A stretch of DNA of 17,552 nucleotides, taken from an uncultured Bacilli bacterium. GTDB lineage: Bacteria > Bacillota_I > Bacilli_A > RF39 > UBA660. This document shows, in pieces, positions 1 through 6,257 of the stretch (position 1 is the stretch's first letter; the number at the start of each line of letters is the position of its first letter). The stretch is taken from contig CANQRJ010000019.1 in the NCBI GenBank assembly GCA_947626215.1, positions 1 through 17,552 of the forward strand, given 5' to 3'. The position numbers and the translations under genes are program-made. The notes beneath the pieces were generated by a model that did not search any database, was not told the DNA's origin, and saw only the letters and a program-made list of their open reading frames with translations.

Positions 1-74
1 TAGTAGAACAGGAAAAATGAAAGATAAAAATATCATTTGACTATTAAATAAAATTTAAATTAGAATAAAATAAA

Positions 75-88
75 TTGAGATAAAAAAA
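75..88 (+). repeat. Candidate left attachment-site repeat
   Basis: The 14 bases TTGAGATAAAAAAA recur exactly and in direct orientation at 17503-17516, close to the other end of the window and beyond the integrase. The similarity resumes about 20 bases later with TGGTTGC (110-116 on the left, 17539-17545 on the right), with a dissimilar middle. Direct repeats beyond the integrase and at the opposite end are the expected pattern for attL/attR. The sequence is A-rich and short, so chance is not excluded. No gene is recognisable in 1-74. Confidence 0.35.
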
Positions 89-114
89 CGAGTCTAAAAG
101 CCTCATTTATGGTT

Positions 115-172
115 GCGGGGATAATACGCAATGTGGGTAAAATACCACATTGTAAGATTATTCCGCGTGTTA
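115..172. repeat. Hairpin-rich non-coding region with inverted repeats
   Basis: CAATGTGG (129-136) and CCACATTG (145-152) form a perfect 8-bp inverted repeat. It is extended imperfectly by GGGATAAT on the left and ATTATTCCGCG on the right. The block is locally GC-richer than its surroundings and no coding frame is evident. GCGTGTTA at 165-172 recurs at 17391-17398. It could be an RNA structure, a protein-binding site, or part of the recombination region of the element; the sequence does not decide. Confidence 0.4.
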
Positions 173-224
173 ATCGGTGTTTTTGCACAAAAAATAATAT
201 AGAATATTTTAAAATAATTTAAGT

Positions 225-268
225 AAAAAAGGTTGATTTTTAAAGCAAAAGTCGACCTTTTTTATTTT
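225..268 (+). terminator. Rho-independent terminator
   Basis: AAAAAAGGTTGA (225-236) pairs with TCGACCTTTTTT (252-263) through one G-U wobble and is followed by a T-rich tract. It would end transcripts entering from the left, insulating the oriT and relaxase gene, or would close a short RNA that includes the 115-172 hairpins. Confidence 0.6.
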
Positions 269-299
269 CTCGAATACACGGCTAAACTAAATTGGGTTT

Positions 300-362
300 C
301 CAAAGGGAATATCCCTTTGGCACACGAGAACTTTTACAAAGTTCTCTAGTGTGTTAGAGAAC
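300..362 (+). other. oriT: oriT of the MobV relaxase with pMV158-type nick site
   Basis: TAGTGTGTTA at 347-356 is identical to the nick sequence TAGTGTG/TTA known for the MobV prototype pMV158, putting the predicted nick between 353 and 354 on the + strand. The hairpin architecture also matches. GAGAACTTT (326-334) pairs with AAAGTTCTC (338-346) upstream of the nick. GTTCTCTA (341-348) pairs with TAGAGAAC (355-362), placing the nick in a 6-nt loop. The two hairpins share the middle arm and so exclude each other. A further 9-bp inverted repeat, CCAAAGGGA/TCCCTTTGG, lies at 300-320. The relaxase gene begins about 100 bases downstream in the same orientation. Confidence 0.85.
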
Positions 363-462
363 TTATGCGAGCAAATATAATTTTAACAAATAATAAACGT
401 ATTATTTATTTAAATAATTGCGAGCGTTGTTCTCTCATATAAGCCATGAAAGGAGAGAGTAT

Positions 463-1521
463 ATGAGTTATGCAATAATAAGAAACGAAAAATATACAAA
501 AGAGCAAATGATACAACTTGCACCACATAATGAACGATTTAAAAAGAAATATTCAAATAAGAATATAGACTTATCAAAGACAAGTCAAAATTATCATTTA
601 AAAAAGCCAGTAGAAAATGGATACTTAAAAGAATATAAAAGATTAGTAAACGAAAATAACTTAAAACAAGGACAAATACATTCAAATAGTATATATGCTT
701 GTGAGATGATTGTAACCTCTGATTCTACATTTTTTGATAAAATAGGACGTAAAGAAACAGAAAGATATTTTAAGGAGTGTTATAATTTTATATCTAGTTA
801 TAAAAATTTAGGAGAAGAAAATATATTATCAGCAATAGTGCATTTGGATGAGGAGACTCCTCATTTGCATTTGGTGTATCTTCCAGTTATAAATACTAAA
901 GATAAAAATGGAAACTTAATTAATAAAATATCTGCAAGTGAATTTTGGAAAGGAAAAGGAAGTTATAAAAAACTACAAGATAGCTTTTATAAATATATAA
1001 TAGAAAAAGGATTTGAATTAGAAAGAGGAAAAGAAAATACAGATAGAGAACATATTAGTACAGATGATATGAAAAAGTTAACTAACTTTTATGATACTAA
1101 AGCTTTAAAAGAAAATCTAGATAAAGTAAAAGATGAAGGTATAACATATTCAGATATTCAAGAATTTTATAAGTATGAAAATTTTACAAAAGACAATGTA
1201 GATAAAAAATTAATTGTACCATTAATAAAATATAACAATAAACTTATTATGCAAAATGATAAACTACTAATTGAATTGTCAAAAGTAAAAAATGCTAGAA
1301 GGTATTACTATAATTTAGAACAAAAATTCATAGAATTAAAAAAAGAAAATGATGACATGGATAAAAAGTTAAAATATAATAAAATAGAATTAGAAGCTTG
1401 TTATAATGTTATAAAAGATTTTACAGAGAAAAATGAAAGAATGGAAAAAATACTTAAAGAAGAGTATAGTATATATTTAGATGAAATAAACAATAGAAAG
1501 AGACATAGTAAGAATATTTAA
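463..1521 (+). CDS. mobV: MobV-family relaxase (Mob/Pre)
   Basis: The 352-aa protein would nick one strand at the adjacent oriT and pilot it during mobilization by a helper conjugation system. Features of the family are clear: a near-N-terminal HNER motif, whose His falls at residue 22 as does the catalytic His of pMV158 MobM; the following SNKNIDLSKTSQNY block; and the metal-binding signature HLDEETPHLHL at residues 127-137. FELERGK near residue 185 is also conserved in the family. The C-terminal third (about 265-350) is Lys/Glu-rich and probably coiled coil. The start at 463 is chosen because it follows AGGAGAG and begins MSYAIIRNEK, the usual family start. An in-frame TTG at 418 lacks a ribosome site. 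An 8-bp inverted repeat at 388-395/400-407 and a repeated GCGAGC lie between oriT and the gene. A decayed copy of the 3' end lies at 2841-3086. Confidence 0.93.
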   Translation: MSYAIIRNEKYTKEQMIQLAPHNERFKKKYSNKNIDLSKTSQNYHLKKPVENGYLKEYKRLVNENNLKQGQIHSNSIYACEMIVTSDSTFFDKIGRKETERYFKECYNFISSYKNLGEENILSAIVHLDEETPHLHLVYLPVINTKDKNGNLINKISASEFWKGKGSYKKLQDSFYKYIIEKGFELERGKENTDREHISTDDMKKLTNFYDTKALKENLDKVKDEGITYSDIQEFYKYENFTKDNVDKKLIVPLIKYNNKLIMQNDKLLIELSKVKNARRYYYNLEQKFIELKKENDDMDKKLKYNKIELEACYNVIKDFTEKNERMEKILKEEYSIYLDEINNRKRHSKNI

Positions 1522-1625
1522 GAATTATATAATAATTTTTTAGTAGATTACTATAAATTTAAAGAAAATATTGCATAAAAAAATAGATAATGATATTATA
1601 GAAAAGAAAATAAAGGAGTAAGAAT

Positions 1626-2798
1626 ATGACAGATGATAAAATAGATATAAATAGTTTTTATGAAATTTTACAAGATAATATTTCAATGGTAATTTTAGAA
1701 AAAATATTAAATGGTTTTAAATGTATAGAATCTAAAAATGCAATTGAGGAATTTATAGCTGATTTTTCTCCTGTCCTTATACATGAAGCGTACATTTTCT
1801 TTAAAAAGAAAGGATTAGCAACAAAAGATAATTTTTACAAAAATGAAAAATTAAGAAAAAAAGTTGAAGATTATAGAATGCTTACAACTAAAAAAAGAGT
1901 CCCTAATTCAGAGTATATATACGATATTAAAGAAAATATGGGAATTGATTTTAAAAATGATATATTTGATATTAATGTAGTGGTATTAGATAATATAATT
2001 AGAAGATTTAACTTTTCAGAGTATAATAAAAGAGAAGAAAAAGATTTCTTAGGAATGTGCTATTTAACTAACGCTGAATTTTCTAAAATTTCTTTTAAAT
2101 ATCTTACAAAACTTTCAGAAGATGATTATAAAAATATTTTAAATAAAACTATAGAAGAATGTATGAATGATATTAAAAAACTAGAAGTACTATTATCAGG
2201 AAATAGATATAGTTATAGAAGCTCAAAATTGTTTCTTGAAGCTGATATCACTGAGGTTGATAAATACTTTATATTGTATAGATTAAATATGATTGTAATA
2301 TTAATTGAATTAGAAAAATTTTTTGAAAAAAATAATTTTACAATAAGTGTAAATGAGAATATCATATGTGATGTTCATATGTTCTTTTCAAAAATTATAG
2401 CATTAGAAATCGAAATATTAGGTAATGACATAAGGAACATGAATACTAATTTTTCAAAAAGTATACAAAAAAAATTAGACGAAACATTACTTAAAAAGAA
2501 TAAAAATTTTTATTCACTAAATAGAAAACTTAGAAATAATATTCATTATGAAAAGGTAGATATAATAGATGAAGCATCATATAAAGAGTTAATAAAATTA
2601 CAGAAAGAATACTTAAACATAATATATGAAGAAATTAAAAATAAATTACATTTTAATTTAGATGAAGAAGATATATTATTGAGTGAATTTTTTAAATATT
2701 GTAATGATAATAATATAGAAAAGGAAGAAATAGATAGAAATTATGAAAATTATTATACACAATACTATTACAAAAAATCTATAGATAGAAATTTTTGA
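1626..2798 (+). CDS. HEPN-like protein of unknown function
   Basis: This 390-aa protein is not recognised as a known family member. It is highly charged, predicted to be mostly helical, and has no signal peptide or membrane segment. Near the C-terminus (about 300-309) it has RKLRNNIHYE, resembling the R-x(4-6)-H catalytic motif and RN...H context of HEPN ribonucleases, which are common in toxins and abortive-infection proteins. The start is supported by AAAGGAG a few bases upstream. It begins 104 bases after the relaxase gene in the same orientation. It is flanked by the relaxase 3' end and a decayed duplicate of that end, so it looks like inserted cargo. A defence or toxin role is inference from the motif and the neighbourhood; it could also be an accessory mobilization protein. 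Confidence 0.6.
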   Translation: MTDDKIDINSFYEILQDNISMVILEKILNGFKCIESKNAIEEFIADFSPVLIHEAYIFFKKKGLATKDNFYKNEKLRKKVEDYRMLTTKKRVPNSEYIYDIKENMGIDFKNDIFDINVVVLDNIIRRFNFSEYNKREEKDFLGMCYLTNAEFSKISFKYLTKLSEDDYKNILNKTIEECMNDIKKLEVLLSGNRYSYRSSKLFLEADITEVDKYFILYRLNMIVILIELEKFFEKNNFTISVNENIICDVHMFFSKIIALEIEILGNDIRNMNTNFSKSIQKKLDETLLKKNKNFYSLNRKLRNNIHYEKVDIIDEASYKELIKLQKEYLNIIYEEIKNKLHFNLDEEDILLSEFFKYCNDNNIEKEEIDRNYENYYTQYYYKKSIDRNF

Positions 2799-2840
2799 TT
2801 AGTAAATAAAAATATAATGAGAAAATAATTTCAAGACGCA

Positions 2841-3086
2841 AATGGAAAATTAGAACTATCAAAAGCAGAAAATATAAAAAAGTATTATTATGCTTATAAC
2901 AAAAGTTTATATAATTTAAATATGGAGATGATAAAATAGATAAGAAATTGAAATACAATAAAATTAAAGTGAAGATTTTTTTATAATATTACAAAAGATT
3001 TTATAGATAAAAATGAGAAAAAGGAAAAAATATTAAAAGAAAAGTTATGTATAGATTATAGTAATTTGTATAAAAGTAAATTTTAA
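2841..3086 (+). pseudogene. Decayed duplicate of the MobV C-terminus
   Basis: Translated in pieces, this stretch parallels the last ~80 residues of the relaxase. One piece reads GKLELSKAENIKKYYY (compare LLIELSKVKNARRYYY). A second, in a shifted frame, reads DKIDKKLKYNKI (compare DDMDKKLKYNKI). A third, shifted again, reads YNITKDFIDKNEKKEKILKE (compare YNVIKDFTEKNERMEKILKE). The frame changes and in-frame stops (for example TAG after MEMIK) show that it no longer codes. Order and spacing match the intact gene at about 1255-1515. It is a remnant of a second mob copy or of a recombination event that placed the HEPN-like gene between two mob ends. Confidence 0.85.
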
Positions 3087-3097
3087 TAAATTTTTTC

Positions 3098-3147
3098 TTT
3101 TTACAATTGTACTACAAAATAGCAAAATATAAGCACAATTGTAAAAA
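3098..3147. repeat. 13-bp inverted repeat
   Basis: TTTTTACAATTGT (3098-3110) and ACAATTGTAAAAA (3135-3147) are perfect inverted copies separated by 24 bases. They sit just after the relaxase relic. The site could be a weak AT-rich terminator or a binding site. Apart from this, the palindrome at 3218-3255 and the promoter at 3394-3422, I see nothing in the 3087-3520 gap. Confidence 0.5.
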
Positions 3148-3217
3148 CATATCTATATATAAGAAATACTAACTTAAAAATAATTAATTATATTGAATTT
3201 GAAAAAAGTACGTAAAT

Positions 3218-3255
3218 TAATAAAGTTTTTTCAAAATTTTGAAAAAACTTTATTA
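3218..3255. repeat. 38-bp perfect palindrome
   Basis: The two 19-base arms are exact complements with no spacer, centred between 3236 and 3237 at CAAAATTTTG. As RNA it would fold into a long A-U-rich hairpin with runs of T on either strand, so it could act as a bidirectional terminator between the mob region and the SOS-type promoter downstream. It could also be an operator or an extrusion-prone site. Confidence 0.55.
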
Positions 3256-3393
3256 TAATATTAAATGTTATATATTGTTAATCAAAATAAAAAAAATAAT
3301 GGCTTTATAGAATTAGAATATATAAATTTAATTTTTTAAATGAAATTTTAAAATAGAATTTAAATATTGAAATACTAAAAAATAAGAATAATG

Positions 3394-3422
3394 TTGACAA
3401 AAGAACAAATGTTCGATATAAT
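3394..3422 (+). promoter_or_regulatory. Consensus promoter with LexA (SOS) box in the spacer
   Basis: TTGACA (3394-3399), a 17-base spacer and TATAAT (3417-3422) form a perfect sigma-A consensus. The spacer contains GAACAAATGTTC (3403-3414), matching the Gram-positive LexA box GAAC-N4-GTTC. LexA bound here would cover the space between -35 and -10, so the promoter should be off until DNA damage. The first downstream gene is the ASCH protein at 3521, about 90 bases after the predicted transcription start. Confidence 0.75.
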
Positions 3423-3520
3423 ATAGAAGAATAGTTTTTATAAAAAATAAAGAACTATGGAAAAATGATAAAATATATGATATATATAATTATGAAATTG
3501 TGTTTTAGAGAGGTAAAAAA

Positions 3521-3997
3521 ATGCGTACAATGTTATTAAGTTTAAAACCAGAAGTCTTTGAAGCGATTAGTAAAGGTAAAAAGATTTTTGAATACAGACA
3601 TCAATTTTATACAGATGCAATAAACGCATATTTATATATAAGTAAACCTATTCAAAAAATAATTGGATTTATTGAATTTGATAAAAGAATTAACTTACAA
3701 GATTGGAAGAAAAAATATGAAAATGACGCCGATACAGTCAACAGGATAGAAGATTATATATCTAGAAATTATAAATATGCAATGCCAATACGTAAATTTA
3801 GAATGACAACAGGAATAACATTAAGCGATTTAAAAAAAGATTTGGATAAATTTATAATTCCGGAATCTTATTATTATTTAGATAATTTTAAAGATTTAGA
3901 AAGTTATATAAAGAAAAATATAAAGTTTACTGGTGAAATAGTTGAAAATAGTTTTGAAAAAGTTACTGAAAAAGATATATGCAGAAAAAACTATTGA
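3521..3997 (+). CDS. ASCH/PUA-like domain protein
   Basis: This is a 158-aa soluble protein. Its N-terminal ~60 residues have the ASCH pattern: a beta strand LLSLKP, a helix, then the signature GKKIFEYR (residues 19-26), followed by YLYISKPIQKIIGFIEF. ASCH domains share the PUA-like fold and bind RNA or modified nucleosides; YqfB-type members are amidohydrolases acting on N4-acetylcytidine. The C-terminal ~100 residues are Lys-rich and not recognised. The start follows AGAGG with a seven-base gap. It is the first gene behind the LexA-box promoter and ends only a few bases before the methyltransferase operator. A role as RNA-directed effector or regulator induced by DNA damage is inference; no catalytic claim can be made from the sequence. 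Confidence 0.65.
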   Translation: MRTMLLSLKPEVFEAISKGKKIFEYRHQFYTDAINAYLYISKPIQKIIGFIEFDKRINLQDWKKKYENDADTVNRIEDYISRNYKYAMPIRKFRMTTGITLSDLKKDLDKFIIPESYYYLDNFKDLESYIKKNIKFTGEIVENSFEKVTEKDICRKNY

Positions 3998-3998
3998 T

Positions 3999-4042
3999 AT
4001 GCAAAGTATATGTTTGTAAATTTAAAACAAATGTGTTATATT
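3999..4042 (+). promoter_or_regulatory. Methyltransferase promoter with control-protein site
   Basis: TTGTAA (4014-4019), a 17-base spacer and TATATT (4037-4042) form a promoter, with TGT directly before the -10. ATGCAA-N7-GTTTGT at 3999-4017 overlaps the -35. The same twelve fixed bases occur at 5350-5368 before the control gene, and a 10/12 match occurs at 5308-5326. A protein bound here would block the -35, so the site suggests repression of the methyltransferase by the downstream control protein, as in known C-protein systems. Confidence 0.6.
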
Positions 4043-4064
4043 TATATTGGAAAAGAGGTACAAA

Positions 4065-5228
4065 ATGAAAGAATATACAGTAGGAAGTTTATTTGCAGGA
4101 GTGGGAGGAATTTGTCTTGGATTTCAAAATGCAAAGACTAAAAATGCTTGCTATAAATTATTATGGGCAAATGAAATAGACGCATATGCTTGTGCTACAT
4201 ATAGGAAAAATTTTAAACATAAATTATTACAGGGAGATATAAAGTTAGTGTTGCATCCAGAACTTTCTGTAAATGATATAGAAAAATGCTATTATGAGAA
4301 ATTACACGAAATTATTTTAAAAGAACCTGTAGATATATTAAATGGTGGTTTTCCATGCCAGGCATTTAGTATAGCAGGAGAGCAAAAAGGATTTAACGAT
4401 GAAAGAGGAAATTTGTTTTTAAATATTATAGATTTAATTGAAATGTTGGGAAAAAAGTTTTATAAACCTAGAGTATTATTTTTAGAAAATGTTAAAAATT
4501 TACAATCGCATGATAATGGTAGAACATATAAGGTTATTAAAGAAAAATTAGAAGCTTGCGGATATAAAATATTTGAAAAGGTTTTAAACACAATGGATTA
4601 TTCCGATTTACCACAAAATAGAGAAAGAATCTATATTATTGGGTTATCAAATGAAAAAGATATAAAATTATTTAATATTTTTGATGAAGATGTTTTAGCG
4701 GATTTAAGGAAAAATAAAAATTCAGAAGAAAAAGTTAGTGAAATAAAGAAAGTAATTAATTATGATTTAACTAAGAATGATGCCGAAAAATATTATTATA
4801 CCAAAAAGAAATATCCAAGTTATTTTGTTTCAATTGATGAATTTAAAAATTCAGATAAAGATAATAGAATAAATTTAGATGAGCAAATAAGTGAAAAATA
4901 TCAATTCTATCAGTGCCGAAGAGGAATGTATGTTAGAAAAAATAAAAGTGGTGTATGTCCAACGTTAACGGCAAATATGGGAACTGGAGGACATAATGTC
5001 CCACTAATAAAAGTAAAAGACGGTATAAGAAAATTAACTCCTACAGAGACTTTTAAATTACAAGGTTTTCCAGTTGGAAATGGTTATGAATTGCCAGAGG
5101 AGTTTAATGGAAAAAAATATCCTGATTCTCAGTTATATAAACAAGCCGGAAATGCTGTTTCTGTTCCTGTAATAACAATATTAGCAGAAAAGATATTAGA
5201 AATATTAGAAAAGAATGATAATGATTAA
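4065..5228 (+). CDS. DNA (cytosine-5) methyltransferase
   Basis: The 387-aa enzyme transfers methyl from AdoMet to C5 of cytosine and protects DNA from the partner endonuclease. The family motifs appear in order: motif I FAGVGG (10-15), motif IV GGFPCQAFS with catalytic Cys98, motif VI FLENVKN (139-145), motif VIII QNRERIYIIG (184-193), motif IX RKLTPTETFKLQGFP (about 323-337) and motif X QAGNAVSVPV (about 362-371). The target-recognition region between motifs VIII and IX is about 130 residues. The start at 4065 follows AGAGG; an in-frame TTG 18 bases upstream lacks a suitable site. The gene has its own promoter and is followed by a terminator, so it can be expressed separately from the endonuclease. 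The Bsp6I-like endonuclease suggests, but does not prove, a GCNGC target. Confidence 0.93.
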   Translation: MKEYTVGSLFAGVGGICLGFQNAKTKNACYKLLWANEIDAYACATYRKNFKHKLLQGDIKLVLHPELSVNDIEKCYYEKLHEIILKEPVDILNGGFPCQAFSIAGEQKGFNDERGNLFLNIIDLIEMLGKKFYKPRVLFLENVKNLQSHDNGRTYKVIKEKLEACGYKIFEKVLNTMDYSDLPQNRERIYIIGLSNEKDIKLFNIFDEDVLADLRKNKNSEEKVSEIKKVINYDLTKNDAEKYYYTKKKYPSYFVSIDEFKNSDKDNRINLDEQISEKYQFYQCRRGMYVRKNKSGVCPTLTANMGTGGHNVPLIKVKDGIRKLTPTETFKLQGFPVGNGYELPEEFNGKKYPDSQLYKQAGNAVSVPVITILAEKILEILEKNDND

Positions 5229-5241
5229 GATTATAAACAAA

Positions 5242-5273
5242 AGGGTGATCATATGAATGATCACTCTTTTTTT
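5242..5273 (+). terminator. Terminator after the methyltransferase gene
   Basis: AGGGTGATCAT (5242-5252) pairs with ATGATCACTCT (5257-5267) apart from one mismatch, with a 4-base loop and a run of Ts. It begins 13 bases after the methyltransferase stop and separates that transcript from the control gene. Confidence 0.85.
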
Positions 5274-5307
5274 GATTATTAATTTAAAACTAGAAATAAT
5301 TATAAAA

Positions 5308-5396
5308 GTGCAATAATAAAATTTGTATTTGCATTTAGTAAATTTAAAAATGCAATATTACAGTTTGTTTATAATTAAATAAAAATCATGTAAAAT
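5308..5396 (+). promoter_or_regulatory. Control-gene promoter with two control-protein sites
   Basis: GTGCAA-N7-ATTTGT (5308-5326) and ATGCAA-N7-GTTTGT (5350-5368) are direct repeats 42 bases apart, about four helical turns. Between and overlapping them lies an inverted pair TTGCATTT/AAATGCAA (5329-5336/5348-5355). The second repeat abuts a possible promoter, TTTATA (5368-5373), 17 bases, TAAAAT (5391-5396). The predicted start is only about 15 bases before the ATG, as is common for C genes. A site ending at the -35 edge fits activation by the control protein, the reverse of the arrangement at the methyltransferase. Confidence 0.5.
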
Positions 5397-5416
5397 TATG
5401 TCTAGGAGGTAAGTAT

Positions 5417-5647
5417 ATGAATAATAAACATTCAGAGAAATATATTAGGATTGGGTTAAATATTGCATTACAAAGAAAATTGAAAAAAATGACTCAAAGC
5501 GAATTAGCTGATAAAATTGGTATTAGTAGAACGCATATGAGCAATATAGAAGCGCCAAATATGGTTACACCAGTTTCTTTAGAAGTTATTTTTGATATAT
5601 GTGAAGCCCTAGATATAAGTCCGGAAGTATTGTTTAAAATTAATTAA
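5417..5647 (+). CDS. Cro/C1-type control protein of the restriction module
   Basis: This 76-aa protein is a single helix-turn-helix domain of the XRE family. QSELADKIGISRTHMSNIE (about 29-47) is the HTH with its recognition helix, and PVSLEVIFDICEALDISPE follows as in controller proteins. The length is typical of C proteins, which time endonuclease expression after a restriction system enters a new cell. AGGAGG precedes the ATG closely. It lies between the methyltransferase and the endonuclease, 14 bases before the latter, and repeated operator-like motifs precede both it and the methyltransferase. That it binds those motifs is inference. Confidence 0.8.
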   Translation: MNNKHSEKYIRIGLNIALQRKLKKMTQSELADKIGISRTHMSNIEAPNMVTPVSLEVIFDICEALDISPEVLFKIN

Positions 5648-5661
5648 TTCATATATATAGG

Positions 5662-6237
5662 ATGATGAAAAAAGTTAAAGTAAAATTAAAAGATGGAACT
5701 ACAGTTATAGGCGATGAATTCAATATGAAAGATTATAGAAAGTTTCAACAAATTTTTCGTAAATGGATGAATATAAATAAGGATTTAAAAAAATTCGGTG
5801 GAAGAAATTTAAATGTACCAGATGTATTTAGCGAAGCTTTATATTGTATTTTTTTTAATGCTGTTAGAACGAATGGCACAGCACATTCATATGATGCAGT
5901 TGATAAAGTTACAGGAGAGGGAATTCAAATAAAATCATCTTCTATTGAGAATGATTGTACTTCATTTGGACCTACTTCAATATGGGATAAGTTGATTTTT
6001 GTGGATTTAGCACCATTTGGAAAAGTAGATGGAAATATATGGTTTTATGAGATTGATTCAAGTAATATATATAATATTGTTTTAAATTCTAAGAAAAATG
6101 AGACTTTTAAAGATCAGCAATTACAAGGAAGAAGACCTAGGTTCTCGATTAAAGAAAAGATAATAAATCCTCTTAAATTAGTTCCTATAAAAAAGATTAA
6201 TTTAATGAAGTATTTTTTTATAAATAAATTGAGGTAA
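5662..6237 (+). CDS. Type II restriction endonuclease, Bsp6I-like
   Basis: This 191-aa protein resembles the Bsp6I endonuclease family (GC^NGC). The most telling segments are KFGGRNLNVPDVFSEAL (about 44-60), TSFGPTSIWDKLIFVDL (about 100-116) and QLQGRRPRFS near the C-terminus. The likely PD-(D/E)XK centre is Glu58, Asp78 and Gln89-x-Lys91; a Gln takes the place usually held by Glu before the Lys. I made the family assignment from memory of its conserved blocks, not from a search. Two ATGs in tandem (5662 and 5665) follow a weak AGG site, so translation may be coupled to the control gene. It lies directly after the control gene and cuts sites that the upstream C5 methyltransferase should protect. 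Confidence 0.7.
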   Translation: MMKKVKVKLKDGTTVIGDEFNMKDYRKFQQIFRKWMNINKDLKKFGGRNLNVPDVFSEALYCIFFNAVRTNGTAHSYDAVDKVTGEGIQIKSSSIENDCTSFGPTSIWDKLIFVDLAPFGKVDGNIWFYEIDSSNIYNIVLNSKKNETFKDQQLQGRRPRFSIKEKIINPLKLVPIKKINLMKYFFINKLR

Positions 6238-6257
6238 TCAAATGTGGAGGAATTTAT

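Noticed and set aside
418..462. Upstream TTG start extending the relaxase by 15 residues
   Set aside because: No ribosome site, and the family start MSY... at 463 follows AGGAGAG.
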